Of a stretch of DNA of 28,463 nt, positions 1 through 7,535 are shown one piece after another. The DNA lies in NCBI GenBank assembly GCA_022796315.1, contig JAAWIL010000005.1:1-28463 (forward strand), given 5' to 3'. This stretch comes from Oscillibacter sp. (GTDB lineage: Bacteria > Bacillota > Clostridia > Oscillospirales > Oscillospiraceae). Below the pieces are notes generated by a model that was not told the origin of the DNA, made no database searches, and worked only from the letters and a program-made list of their open reading frames with translations. Position numbers and translations under genes: made by a program. Position 1 is the first letter of the stretch. Each line of letters begins with the position of its first letter.

Positions 1-68
1 TCTTTTCCAGACTCCTGCGCCTCAGCCCCTTCAGGCCTCCCGCAGCCGCCCCGCCGGACAGCTTCGTT

Positions 69-97
69 AGATTACCAGATCCTCCTCCATTTGTCAA
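69..97 (-). promoter_or_regulatory. Sigma-A-type promoter firing leftward out of the window
   Basis: On the minus strand TTGACA (92-97) and TAATCT (69-74) are separated by exactly 17 bp, with an A/T-rich tract just upstream (98-130) that could act as an UP element. It would drive a gene beyond the left edge, divergent from mrp. No gene lies in 1-342 itself; the long minus-strand reading frame across 94-1170 is a shadow of mrp. Confidence 0.5.
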
Positions 98-263
98 TAC
101 CTTTTTTTCGATTTTTTTATTTTTCGCAAAATTCTTTCCTTCACACCCGGTTTTCCTACATTATATAGGCCTCGGTTCCTATTGTACCGCAAATCCATTT
201 CCGCTATTCGCGCTTTTTCAAAATCTTCTGCGGCGCCCCTCTCAGAAACTTTCTCTCTCGCGG

Positions 264-292
264 TTGACGGACGGGGCGCAAAGGGATAGAAT
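264..292 (+). promoter_or_regulatory. Sigma-A-type promoter of mrp
   Basis: TTGACG (264-269), 17-bp spacer, TAGAAT (287-292), about 50 bp ahead of the mrp start. An AAGGAG ribosome binding site follows at 330-335. Confidence 0.55.
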
Positions 293-342
293 AAGAGTAC
301 ACTTTCATAAAATACCGCGTCAGCGGAAAAAGGAGTAACGAT

Positions 343-1164
343 ATGAGCGAGTGTACCCATGACTGCGCCACCTGCGGCGAGAGCTGCGGCGAACGGCAGG
401 CGCCCCAGTCCCTGCTGAAAGAGCACCATCCCTCCGCCCGAGTGGGAAAAGTTTACGGCATTGTCTCCGGCAAGGGCGGTGTGGGCAAGTCCATGACCAC
501 CTGCCAGCTGGCCGTCACCATGCGCCGCCGGGACCACGCGGTGGGCGTCCTGGACGCCGACGTCACCGGTCCCTCCATTCCGAAGGCCTTCGGCCTCCAC
601 GGCCAGGCCACCGGCGCAGAGGATCATCTGGACCCCATGCTGACCCGCACCGGCATCCAGGTGATGTCCACCAACCTCCTTCTTCAGGATGAGACGGACC
701 CGGTGATCTGGCGCGGCCCCGTGATCTCCGGTGTGGTCCAGCAGTTCTGGACCGACGTGCTGTGGAACTGTGACTACCTCTTTGTGGATATGCCTCCGGG
801 CACCGGTGACGTGGCCCTCAGCGTCTTCCAGTCCATCCCTCTGGACGGCATTATTGTCGTGGCCTCCCCCCAGGATCTGGTCTCCATGGTGGTGGAGAAG
901 GCTGTGAAGATGGCCGAGATGATGGAGGTGCCCATCCTGGGCGTGGTGGAGAACATGAGCTATCTGTCCTGCCCGGACTGCGGCAAAAAGCTCTATCCCT
1001 TCGGCCAGGGCAAGACTGCCGAGGCCGCGCGGCGCCATCAGCTGCCCCTGCTGGCGGAGATGCCTATGGACCCCGCCCTGGCGGCCCTGACCGACGCCGG
1101 AGACATCGAGTCCTTCCAGGGCGCGTGGCTGGATCACGCCGCCGATCTTCTGGAGGGAAAGTAA
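343..1164 (+). CDS. mrp: Mrp/NBP35-family Fe-S cluster carrier P-loop ATPase
   Basis: A 273-residue cytosolic ATPase of the Mrp/ApbC/NBP35 family, whose members hold and transfer Fe-S clusters to apo-proteins. The deviant Walker A motif GKGGVGKS is at residues 43-50, and the Walker B-like stretch DYLFVDMPPGTGD is near 144-156. A C-terminal CPDC pair (Cys210, Cys213) is the cluster-binding CxxC of the family. The N-terminus adds four cysteines (Cys4, 8, 11, 15), an arrangement like the ferredoxin-type extension of NBP35 proteins and absent from the shortest bacterial Mrp forms. The ATG is set by AAGGAG eight bases upstream and a promoter at 264-292. It is monocistronic: a strong terminator follows at once. 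Family assignment is secure; the client proteins cannot be told from sequence. Confidence 0.93.
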   Translation: MSECTHDCATCGESCGERQAPQSLLKEHHPSARVGKVYGIVSGKGGVGKSMTTCQLAVTMRRRDHAVGVLDADVTGPSIPKAFGLHGQATGAEDHLDPMLTRTGIQVMSTNLLLQDETDPVIWRGPVISGVVQQFWTDVLWNCDYLFVDMPPGTGDVALSVFQSIPLDGIIVVASPQDLVSMVVEKAVKMAEMMEVPILGVVENMSYLSCPDCGKKLYPFGQGKTAEAARRHQLPLLAEMPMDPALAALTDAGDIESFQGAWLDHAADLLEGK

Positions 1165-1174
1165 TCTCATCCCC

Positions 1175-1213
1175 GCCGCGCCGTGCGTTCACGGCGCGGC
1201 CCTTTTCGTTTTC
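1175..1213 (+). terminator. Rho-independent terminator after mrp
   Basis: An 11-bp perfect GC stem (GCCGCGCCGTG / CACGGCGCGGC, 1175-1200) with a CGTT loop, followed by CCTTTTCGTTTT. It lies 11 bases after the mrp stop codon. Confidence 0.85.
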
Positions 1214-1268
1214 CCGGCATACAGAAAATGACAAAAAGCGGCGGCCTCAAATTTGTAAGGAAAAACAG

Positions 1269-1297
1269 TTGCAAAACCGGCGGAAATTCGAGATAAT
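1269..1297 (+). promoter_or_regulatory. Sigma-A-type promoter of xpt-guaA
   Basis: TTGCAA (1269-1274), 17-bp spacer, GATAAT (1292-1297). The leader to the xpt ATG is only about 38 nt, too short for the guanine riboswitch that often precedes xpt in Bacillota. Confidence 0.6.
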
Positions 1298-1341
1298 ATC
1301 CGTATCACACCAAACACTTGAGAAAAAAGGGGGACTCTCTC

Positions 1342-1917
1342 ATGCAGGAGCTGAAAGAGCGCATCGCAAAGGAGGGCAAGGTTCTGCCCGGCAACATCAT
1401 CAAGGTGGATGGATTTCTGAACCACTACATCGACACGGAGCTCATGGACCACATCGCCGCGGAGTTCGGCCGCTATTTCAACATGGATGAGGTGGACGTG
1501 ATCCTCACCGCCGAGGCCAGCGGTATCGCCCTGGCCGCCATCGTGGCCCAGCACTTCCGCAAGCCCATGATCTTTGCCAAGAAGGCCAAGAGCGACAACA
1601 TCGAGGGCGGCCTGTATCAAAGCGATATTTTCTCCTATACTTACAAGAAGAAGGTCACCCTGCTGGTCAGCAAGGAGTGGTTCCACCCCGGGGACCGGGT
1701 GCTGATCGTGGACGACTTCATGGCCAACGGCGAGGCCATGCGGGGTCTCTGCGACATTGTGGAGAAAGCCGGGGCCAAGCTGGCGGGCATTGGCTGCGCC
1801 GTGGAAAAGGGCTTCCAGGGCGGCGGCGACCGGCTTCGGGCCGCGGGCGTCAATCTCCACTCTCTGGCCGTGATTGATTCCGCCGAGCCGGGGAATATCG
1901 TGTTCCGGGAGGACTGA
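1342..1917 (+). CDS. xpt: Xanthine phosphoribosyltransferase
   Basis: A 191-residue type I phosphoribosyltransferase that converts xanthine and PRPP to XMP in purine salvage; Bacillus Xpt is 194 residues. The PRPP-binding signature VLIVDDFMANGEA is at residues 120-132, and the AEASGI segment near 58-63 forms the base/PRPP pocket typical of Xpt. The ATG at 1342 is preferred over a TTG at 1318 because an AAAAAAGGGGGA ribosome binding site lies between them. GuaA, which converts XMP to GMP, begins 142 bases downstream on the same strand, so the pair forms a salvage route from xanthine to GMP. No guanine riboswitch is visible in the short leader, so control, if any, is by another mechanism. Confidence 0.95.
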   Translation: MQELKERIAKEGKVLPGNIIKVDGFLNHYIDTELMDHIAAEFGRYFNMDEVDVILTAEASGIALAAIVAQHFRKPMIFAKKAKSDNIEGGLYQSDIFSYTYKKKVTLLVSKEWFHPGDRVLIVDDFMANGEAMRGLCDIVEKAGAKLAGIGCAVEKGFQGGGDRLRAAGVNLHSLAVIDSAEPGNIVFRED

Positions 1918-1992
1918 CCGCTCCGGCTTCACCGCCGTGGAGTGGGGCGGGGCGGAGCTCTCTCCCCGCGCCGCTGACCGATCGAACATTGA

Positions 1993-2024
1993 GCGCCGCA
2001 AGCCGCGCAAGCGGTTTGCAGCGC
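1993..2024 (+). other. Long imperfect hairpin ahead of guaA
   Basis: Fourteen-position stem with one mismatch and one G-T pair, closed by a GCAA loop (arms 1993-2006 and 2011-2024). No T-run follows, so it is not a normal intrinsic terminator. It sits 35 bases before the guaA start, in the gap after xpt, and could slow decay of the xpt message or affect guaA translation. The role is inferred only. Confidence 0.4.
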
Positions 2025-2059
2025 TGGTTCAAAAATCTCAAAAGAAAGAATGGTTCACC

Positions 2060-3601
2060 ATGTCTCATGAAACCGTCATCATCCTGGATTTCGGCGGGCA
2101 GTATAACCAGCTGATTGCCCGCCGGGTCCGGGAGTGCCAGATTTACTGCGAGGTCCTGCCCTGCACCACGCCTCTGGAGGAGCTGAAGGCCCGGAATCCC
2201 ATCGGCATCATTTTCACCGGAGGCCCCAACTCCGTGTATCTGGAGACCTCCCCCCAGGTGGACCCCGCGCTCTTCACCTGGGGCGTACCGATCCTGGGCA
2301 TCTGCTATGGCTGCCAGCTCCTGGCCCATACCCTGGGCGGCCAGGTCACCGAGGCCCAGGACGGCGCCGCCCGGGAGTACGGCAAAACCGTCACCTATTA
2401 CGACACCTCCTGTCCGCTCTTCCGGGGGCTCCCGGAGACCGGTGTCTCCTGGATGAGCCACGGGGACTATATGGCCAAGGTTCCGGCCGGCTTCTCCCTG
2501 ACCGCCCGGTCCGACGCCTGCCCCAATGTGGCCATTGCCGACGAGGCCAGGGGCTTCTACGGCGTGCAGTTCCACCCGGAGGTCAACCACACCGAGCACG
2601 GTCTCCAGATCCTTCGGAACTTCCTCTATGAGATCTGCGGCGCCGCCGGGGACTGGACCATGGGGGACTACAAGCAGACCGCCATTGCGGCCATCCGGGA
2701 GAAGGTGGGTGACGGCAGAGTTCTGCTGGCCCTCTCCGGTGGTGTGGACAGCTCCGTGGCGGCGGCTCTGCTGGCCGAGGCCATAGGGAGCCAGCTGACC
2801 TGCGTCTTCGTGGACCACGGCCTCATGCGTCTCCACGAGGGCGACGAGGTGGAGGCCGCCTTTGCGCAGTGGGAGCTCCAGTTCATCCGGGTAAACGCGG
2901 AGGACCGGTTTTTGGTGCGTCTGGCCGGCGAGTCGGAACCGGAGCGAAAGCGCAAGATCATCGGTGAGGAGTTCATCCGTGTCTTTGAGGAGGAGTCCCA
3001 GAAAATCGGCGCCGTGGACTTCCTGGCCCAGGGCACCATCTACCCGGACGTCATCGAGTCCGGCGCCGGAGACGCCGCTGTCATCAAGAGCCACCACAAC
3101 GTAGGCGGCCTGCCGGACTGCGTGGATTTCAAGGAGATTTTAGAGCCCCTGCGGATGCTCTTCAAGGACGAGGTGCGGCAGCTGGGCCGGGAGCTGGGCC
3201 TGCCGGAGTATCTGGTGGCCCGCCAGCCCTTCCCGGGACCGGGCCTGGCCATCCGGATCATTGGAGACATCACCAAGGAAAAGGCCGATACCCTGCGGGA
3301 GGCGGATTTCATCTTCCACGAGGAGCTGGCAAAGACCGGCGAGGACCGGAACCTGAGCCAGTACTTCGCCGTCCTCACCAACACCCGCTCCGTGGGTGTC
3401 ATGGGGGACGGGCGGACCTATGACTATACCCTGGCCCTCCGCGCCGTGTCCACGGCGGACTTCATGACCGCCGACTGGGCCCGGATTCCCTACGAAACCC
3501 TGGACCGGATCTCCACCCGGATCGTCAACGAGGTCCCCGGGATCAACCGGATTGTGTACGATATCACCTCCAAGCCCCCGGCGACGATCGAGTGGGAATA
3601 G
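2060..3601 (+). CDS. guaA: GMP synthase (glutamine-hydrolysing)
   Basis: A 513-residue bifunctional enzyme that aminates XMP to GMP using glutamine and ATP; the length equals that of Bacillus GuaA. The N-terminal class I amidotransferase domain (about 5-190) has the nucleophile Cys82 in GICYG and the His172/Glu174 pair in FHPE. The ATP pyrophosphatase PP-loop SGGVDSS is at 226-232, and the C-terminal XMP-binding/dimerisation domain contains RQPFPGPGLAIR and ends in KPPATIEWE, as in the family. The ATG at 2060 was chosen because MSHETVIILDFGGQ aligns with the usual N-terminus; upstream in-frame codons are out of family. The ribosome binding site (AAAGAAAGAA) is weak. It probably shares the xpt promoter, and transcription ends at the hairpin at 3660. 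Confidence 0.97.
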   Translation: MSHETVIILDFGGQYNQLIARRVRECQIYCEVLPCTTPLEELKARNPIGIIFTGGPNSVYLETSPQVDPALFTWGVPILGICYGCQLLAHTLGGQVTEAQDGAAREYGKTVTYYDTSCPLFRGLPETGVSWMSHGDYMAKVPAGFSLTARSDACPNVAIADEARGFYGVQFHPEVNHTEHGLQILRNFLYEICGAAGDWTMGDYKQTAIAAIREKVGDGRVLLALSGGVDSSVAAALLAEAIGSQLTCVFVDHGLMRLHEGDEVEAAFAQWELQFIRVNAEDRFLVRLAGESEPERKRKIIGEEFIRVFEEESQKIGAVDFLAQGTIYPDVIESGAGDAAVIKSHHNVGGLPDCVDFKEILEPLRMLFKDEVRQLGRELGLPEYLVARQPFPGPGLAIRIIGDITKEKADTLREADFIFHEELAKTGEDRNLSQYFAVLTNTRSVGVMGDGRTYDYTLALRAVSTADFMTADWARIPYETLDRISTRIVNEVPGINRIVYDITSKPPATIEWE

Positions 3602-3659
3602 ACAGCCTTTTCCAACAAGCCATAAAAAAGTGCGATTTGCGCATTTATTCAACAAGAAA

Positions 3660-3710
3660 AGCCCCGGTTTATGTGTTACAAAACGCACATAGCCGGGGCT
3701 CTCTTTCGTT
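3660..3710 (+). terminator. Terminator after guaA
   Basis: Stem AGCCCCGG...CCGGGGCT extended by TATGTG/CACATA (3660-3700), then CTCTTTCGTT. It lies about 60 bases after the guaA stop. Confidence 0.75.
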
Positions 3711-3833
3711 GGAGCAACAAAAAGGCAACAGGCGCGGAAAGCGGGCAGACGGCACGGGGAGCCCATCTGCAGAGCGGCGTCACGATATTCTTTCATCGGA
3801 GGGATCACAGTGCCAGTATTCTTCAGCACGGTT

Positions 3834-4040
3834 TTATTTTTCGGCTTCATCCATGCGTTCGGTAATGTTTCGTTTTTTGATTTCCTGGCAGGCAATTACG
3901 GCGTTATACTCCGGAATCTGCGCCTTGCCGCGGATATAGGCCCGTCTGGAAAATCCAGCGGCCAATGCGTGCGGTCTCGCTCGTACCCCTCCCGCTCCTT
4001 TTGAAAAGGACGTTTTGCCGCGTCTATGGCGTTCGGAGTG
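3834..4040 (-). pseudogene. Protein-like remnant, no start codon
   Basis: A minus-strand frame ending at TAA (3834-3836) reads as a plausible protein C-terminus: it contains SRRAYIRGKAQIPEYNAVIA followed by a charged helix ending RMDEAEK. Upstream the frame runs into a TAG near 4041 with no start codon, and an overlapping frame (3896-4201) is open but not convincing. The simplest reading is the 3' end of a decayed or frameshifted gene, once continuous with the accessory module to its right. I do not recognise the family. Apart from this, I see nothing coding in 3711-4197. Confidence 0.25.
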
Positions 4041-4197
4041 CTAAGGGTCTTTGGTAATTTAGCACAAGGTCTGTCCAAATTGTGCGCTTCCAGTTTGGAT
4101 AGATTCGGGAACCGATAAGGCAAAACCGGGCAGATAGCTCCAAACCATATCCGCCTGTGCCGCCGTATGGCCGCAAAAACCGGGCTTTCCGCCCATC

Positions 4198-4599
4198 TCA
4201 AATCGCCATGAGCCCAGGAGCCTCCTCCGTCACTCTCATCTCGTCATCTTCCCCAGGGCCCGCCGCCAAAACAGCCAGCGGCCCGGTGTCCAGCGAGGCG
4301 GCCAGGATCGCCAGCAGCTGAGTATTTCGGGGCTTCTGCTCCAAATGCCCGTGGGCCAATTCTTCCAGCAGGGGCCGGTTTTCCCGCCAAATGACGCGGC
4401 TCACAGTCCGGATGTTCCGCTCCACCGCTTTCCAGTTGGTCCCGTACTGCTTCGCCACCTCCGGGTACAGCCACTTCGTCACCAGAAGCAGCCGGTCCGG
4501 CCGCCCCACGCACAGCGATACCGCATAGGCTGTGTGGAAAAAACCAGTGTAATTTGCAGTTGCACCAAGCTGATAAAGCAAATCATAAACCGCCGTCAT
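4198..4599 (-). CDS. Stand-alone Spo0A C-terminal DNA-binding-domain protein
   Basis: A 133-residue protein (ATG at 4599; a GTG at 4602 is also possible) that resembles only the effector domain of the sporulation regulator Spo0A, without the phospho-acceptor receiver domain. The features match in order: an N-terminal helix pair, then LVTKWLYPEVAKQYGTNWKA with VERNIRTVSRVIW, corresponding to the Spo0A helices around LYPDIAKKYNTT and VERAIRHAIEVAW, then KPRNTQLLAILAASL, corresponding to KPTNSEFIAMVADKL. It should therefore bind DNA, but its control by phosphorylation is lost. Its start overlaps the stop of the XRE regulator gene (TGATG), so the two are translationally coupled. Full Spo0A is expected elsewhere in a spore-former; this is a paralogous or accessory protein with an unknown target. 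Confidence 0.75.
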   Translation of the reverse strand: MTAVYDLLYQLGATANYTGFFHTAYAVSLCVGRPDRLLLVTKWLYPEVAKQYGTNWKAVERNIRTVSRVIWRENRPLLEELAHGHLEQKPRNTQLLAILAASLDTGPLAVLAAGPGEDDEMRVTEEAPGLMAI

Positions 4600-4916
4600 C
4601 ACACACCTGCCCGTTCTTTTTCCCGGTCCTGCTGAAACGCCTTGTCCTTATAGTAAGCTTCCGTATATTTCTCCATAAGCGCTTTCCGCTCTTCCTCATG
4701 GAAGCCCAGTGCCACCATGATCTCTAAAATTGTTTCAATCCTTGGGATGTGCTTATGGCTTTCCATCAGATAAATCGCGTTTCGGCTGACTCCAATTTTG
4801 TTCGCCAGGACATGCTGAGACATCCCCTTTGTTCTTTTTCGTCTTTTATAGATCTCGGTTTCCAGAAGTTGGGTCATATGAGGATGCGTTTTCCATGTGT
4901 TGTCGAAGTTTGGCAA
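4599..4916 (-). CDS. XRE-family helix-turn-helix regulator
   Basis: A 105-residue transcriptional regulator with one Cro/C1-type HTH: GMSQHVLANKIGVSRNAIYL is the five-helix core, followed by ESHKHIPRIETILEIMVALG, typical of the family. The C-terminal tail is highly charged. The TTG start at 4916 is chosen because AAAAAGGAGG lies eight bases upstream; an ATG at 4946 would place that ribosome binding site inside the gene. It is the first gene of a two-gene unit with the Spo0A-like domain protein, and a short inverted repeat at 4969-4986 upstream could be its own operator. The region is lower in GC than the flanking housekeeping genes, which suggests acquisition. Confidence 0.8.
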   Translation of the reverse strand: MPNFDNTWKTHPHMTQLLETEIYKRRKRTKGMSQHVLANKIGVSRNAIYLMESHKHIPRIETILEIMVALGFHEEERKALMEKYTEAYYKDKAFQQDREKERAGV

Positions 4917-4968
4917 TTCCAATACCTCCTTTTTTATAAGAAGCATATATGAATTGCTCAAACTTATC

Positions 4969-4986
4969 AGCCAAGTACAGTTGGCT
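4969..4986. promoter_or_regulatory. Inverted repeat upstream of the XRE gene, candidate operator
   Basis: AGCCAA-GTACAG-TTGGCT, two perfect 6-bp half-sites. On the minus strand one half contains TTGGCT, a possible -35, with CATATA 17 bp on. The position fits autoregulation by the XRE protein; binding is inferred. Confidence 0.35.
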
Positions 4987-5334
4987 TTGTAAAAATGCCC
5001 AATCAGGTAATCGCTTACTCTCACGCCCAAAAAGAGGCCCAAAGCTTGCAGCTTTGAGTTTCCGATCCCAATTCCCGTTTCAAATCTTTTATCAGTTTCT
5101 CACGTTGAAGCGCTTATTTTTTCGTGTTTTTCGCTTCATTTTTTCTCACCGAACATATATTTCGTTAATTTGCCATATGTATGTAACTGCTCTTGCTGCC
5201 GTGAAATCTGTGCATCCTGATTCGAGTGGAGTCCGCGTTCTTCTTCGATGCCGCATCTTGTGCGCATCCGGAAAGCAGGAAAAATTCAATCAGCAACCAA
5301 ATCCGTCCACCTTATTCCCACAAAAAGAACATAA
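4987..5334. other. AT-rich gene-free stretch
   Basis: About 350 bases with long pyrimidine tracts around 5090-5150 and no ribosome binding site followed by a convincing reading frame on either strand. Short open frames here have no protein-like composition. I see no RNA gene. Confidence 0.4.
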
Positions 5335-5375
5335 TTCAAAGGGGATCTCACCATCTGGATGAGATCCCCTTTGAA
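5335..5375 (-). terminator. Terminator of the lipoprotein gene
   Basis: A perfect 16-bp stem, TTCAAAGGGGATCTCA paired with TGAGATCCCCTTTGAA around a 9-nt loop. On the minus strand it is followed by TTATGTTCTTTTTG. It lies 28 bases past the stop codon at 5403. Confidence 0.75.
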
Positions 5376-5402
5376 CAATTCCGGAACGTTCCGTTCTCCT
5401 TT

Positions 5403-6545
5403 TCAGGCCGCCGCCTGATGGGAGAGAATGAGCCAGCCGTCGCCGTTTTTTTGCAGCGTCAGGACATCGCTGATCATCTCATCATAGCGGTCCGGCGCTT
5501 CCCACAGCATGACAATATCCCCATCCCGTTCGCCATAGCATGGGACCAATCTGCCGGGTCCAAAGTCACTGGTAAAGGTGTAGAAGCAATCTGTCGCGGG
5601 AATATAGAACGCCGTTTCCTTCCAATCCGTGTGCATGTCCTCCACCGTAATGCCCGCATACTTCGTCAAAATTTCGTTGATATATGCTCTCGGAAGCCGG
5701 TGGCAGGGCGTCGGCATTTCGGTCACGGATAGGAGGTGATTGTCCTCGCCGCCGCGCCAATCCAGCTTCTCCTGAACCAGCTGGAATTCCGCCTCATCCT
5801 CTGCCTCCAGATCTCCCGCGCTGGGGCAGTAGGCCAGGAATTCTTCGGCGTCCATGTCGCGAGGGTCCTCGTATTTTGAGGTAAAAAAGCAGCTGATTGG
5901 GGTAGAGCCTCCCGAATAACCGCCCCACTCCTCATGGTAGTAGCTCTGTTCGGAGGCGGTAAACTCCTGAAACCACGTCAGCTCCTCCGCCGTGAGCGGG
6001 CTTGCGGCGCCTCCATAGAGGTCGGCCGTTTTGGCTTCCAGATACCACCGTTCAAAGGTATCAAAGAGCATCCAGTCCACCTGTTCCGGCCCTTGCTCCT
6101 GCTCCGCGTAGAGATTGGGCAGGGTAAACCACCCCTCGCCGCGTTCCGTGACGGCATGGAGCGGGACGGCGTTGCCGTCATAACCGCTCTGGTAGGCCGT
6201 GAGGGAGATCCCGTCCCCGGCAAACACGCAGCGAGCACTGTCATCGCCGTCCCACTCCGCCGGCGCCGGACAGCTTTCCCATGTATAGTCCCGCAATTCC
6301 TGGACGTAATGCTCCGCCCGAATCGCCGCGTCCGCCGGCCGGGTGTCCCCATTTTCCCCGGAAAAGGTCAGCTCGGCGCCGGATATTTCCAGACCGGAGA
6401 GAATCTCCTCCAGGTCCGGCACGCCCAATTCCACCGGGTCCACCGGATCGGGTCCCGGCTCCGAAGGCCCCGTTTTGTCCGCGCCGCATCCGGTCAAGGC
6501 CAGCAACAGGGCCGTTCCGGCCAAAAGACGCCTGATGTTCTTCAC
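5403..6545 (-). CDS. Predicted secreted lipoprotein of unknown function
   Basis: A 380-residue protein with a classic lipoprotein signal: KNIRRLL, a hydrophobic core, and the lipobox LTGC with Cys20 as lipidation site. A Pro/Asp/Glu-rich linker (about 22-45) precedes an acidic globular region rich in Trp and Tyr. Two halves seem related in style, each with YYHEEWGGYSGG-like or FYIPATDCFYTF-like strands, but I cannot name a domain. The start is the GTG at 6545: GGAAAGGAGG lies about 10 bases upstream and the signal peptide begins directly there; the longer upstream frame would bury the signal. A strong promoter lies at 6654-6682 and a terminator at 5335-5375, so it is monocistronic. A role on the outer face of the membrane is inferred from the lipobox only. 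Confidence 0.75.
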   Translation of the reverse strand: MKNIRRLLAGTALLLALTGCGADKTGPSEPGPDPVDPVELGVPDLEEILSGLEISGAELTFSGENGDTRPADAAIRAEHYVQELRDYTWESCPAPAEWDGDDSARCVFAGDGISLTAYQSGYDGNAVPLHAVTERGEGWFTLPNLYAEQEQGPEQVDWMLFDTFERWYLEAKTADLYGGAASPLTAEELTWFQEFTASEQSYYHEEWGGYSGGSTPISCFFTSKYEDPRDMDAEEFLAYCPSAGDLEAEDEAEFQLVQEKLDWRGGEDNHLLSVTEMPTPCHRLPRAYINEILTKYAGITVEDMHTDWKETAFYIPATDCFYTFTSDFGPGRLVPCYGERDGDIVMLWEAPDRYDEMISDVLTLQKNGDGWLILSHQAAA

Positions 6546-6653
6546 TGCTCGCTCCTCCTTTCCATGGGCAGGCTGTGCATGTTTCCCGCCACGAATCTGC
6601 GTCTTTCCTGCCCCAGCTCCCGCAAATTCCGGCTTTTCAAAAAGTATTTCTTG

Positions 6654-6682
6654 AGTATACCACCGGCACAGCCCGATTTCAA
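6654..6682 (-). promoter_or_regulatory. Sigma-A-type promoter of the lipoprotein gene
   Basis: Minus strand TTGAAA (6677-6682), 17-bp spacer, TATACT (6654-6659). It sits directly behind the ogt stop codon, so the lipoprotein gene is transcribed independently of ogt. Confidence 0.65.
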
Positions 6683-6694
6683 CCTTTATTGGGA

Positions 6695-7276
6695 TCACTT
6701 TTCTTTTTTTACCAGCGCCGCCGGTTTGGCCCGCCGCTGCAGCGCCGTCCCCTGTTTTGGGACGAAAAACCGCTCCAGATCCACGCCCTCGTGGGCCAGC
6801 AGCCAGCGCTTTTTCTCCAGTCCCCCCGCGTAGCCGGTGAGGCTCCCGCCGCTCCCCACCACCCGGTGACAGGGAATGACGATGGAGACCGGGTTGCGGC
6901 CCACCGCGCCGCCCACAGCCTGGGCGGCGCCCCCTCCGGTTCCCCGGCGGGCCGCCAGCTCCCGCGCGATGTCCCCATAGGTCCGCGTCCCGCCATAGGG
7001 AATGTCACACAGAATCTCCCAGACCGCCCTCCGAAACGCGCTCCCGGCAGGGGCCAGGGGCAGCTCCCGGATCTCCGGCCGCTCCCCCGCGAAATAGCGG
7101 TCCAGCCACTGTTTGGCCTGCCGGAGCACCGGGGTCTCCGTCCGTTCCTGCGGCTCTCCCTTCAGGGTGCCCAGGAAATACTTCTGCCCCTCCATCCACA
7201 GGCCGGCCAGATGCCCCTCCCGCTCCGCCAGCAGCAGCTCCCCCAGGGGGGATGGGTACGATACGGTATAGATCAT
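6695..7276 (-). CDS. ogt: Methylated-DNA--protein-cysteine methyltransferase
   Basis: A 193-residue suicide DNA-repair protein that moves alkyl groups from O6-alkylguanine to its own cysteine. The active-site motif PCHRV contains Cys136, and the preceding RNPVSIVI and following LTGYAGGLEKK are diagnostic; the helix-turn-helix with the arginine finger is in the segment GTRTYGDIARELA (about 96-108). The N-terminal ribonuclease-like domain occupies about 1-75. The ATG at 7276 follows GGAGAGGAG by about six bases; an in-frame start 45 codons upstream lacks this support. A tail of some 20 residues beyond the usual end is basic (ends VKKEK). The gene between divergently oriented neighbours has no obvious partner. 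Confidence 0.95.
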   Translation of the reverse strand: MIYTVSYPSPLGELLLAEREGHLAGLWMEGQKYFLGTLKGEPQERTETPVLRQAKQWLDRYFAGERPEIRELPLAPAGSAFRRAVWEILCDIPYGGTRTYGDIARELAARRGTGGGAAQAVGGAVGRNPVSIVIPCHRVVGSGGSLTGYAGGLEKKRWLLAHEGVDLERFFVPKQGTALQRRAKPAALVKKEK

Positions 7277-7535
7277 AGCGTTCTCCTCTCCGCCATATGC
7301 CGGCGTGCGCAGCTTCTCCGCCGCTCCCGGCGGGATGGATGGGCACTTGTCTCCCATTTGCAGTCCGTTTTCCGTGCTGTTTCCCAAAATGGAAGTCACA
7401 GTTTCTCCCATTCCTGCCTTAATTTTTCCGTCTGTTTGACGATATATGAAGTAACGAACTCCCCAAAAAGGAGCCGCGCTTCCGGTCCGGCCGCTTCCCG
7501 ACGGGGACCACTTTCATGAGATACGAGGTGAGGTT

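Noticed and set aside
94..1170. Long minus-strand reading frame opposite mrp
   Set aside because: His/Gly/Leu-rich shadow translation of a GC-rich gene; no ribosome binding site, and mrp on the other strand is unmistakable.
1213..1341. Possible guanine riboswitch upstream of xpt
   Set aside because: The conserved loop motifs and three-way junction are not present, and the promoter leaves only about 38 nt of leader.
4036..4066. CIRCE-like half-sites GTGCTAA and TTTAGCAC
   Set aside because: They are in the outward order with wrong spacing; CIRCE is TTAGCACTC-N9-GAGTGCTAA. The true site is at 27917-27943.
5382..5393. Palindrome CGGAACGTTCCG
   Set aside because: Short 12-bp dyad just past the lipoprotein stop; no promoter context, so it is likely chance.
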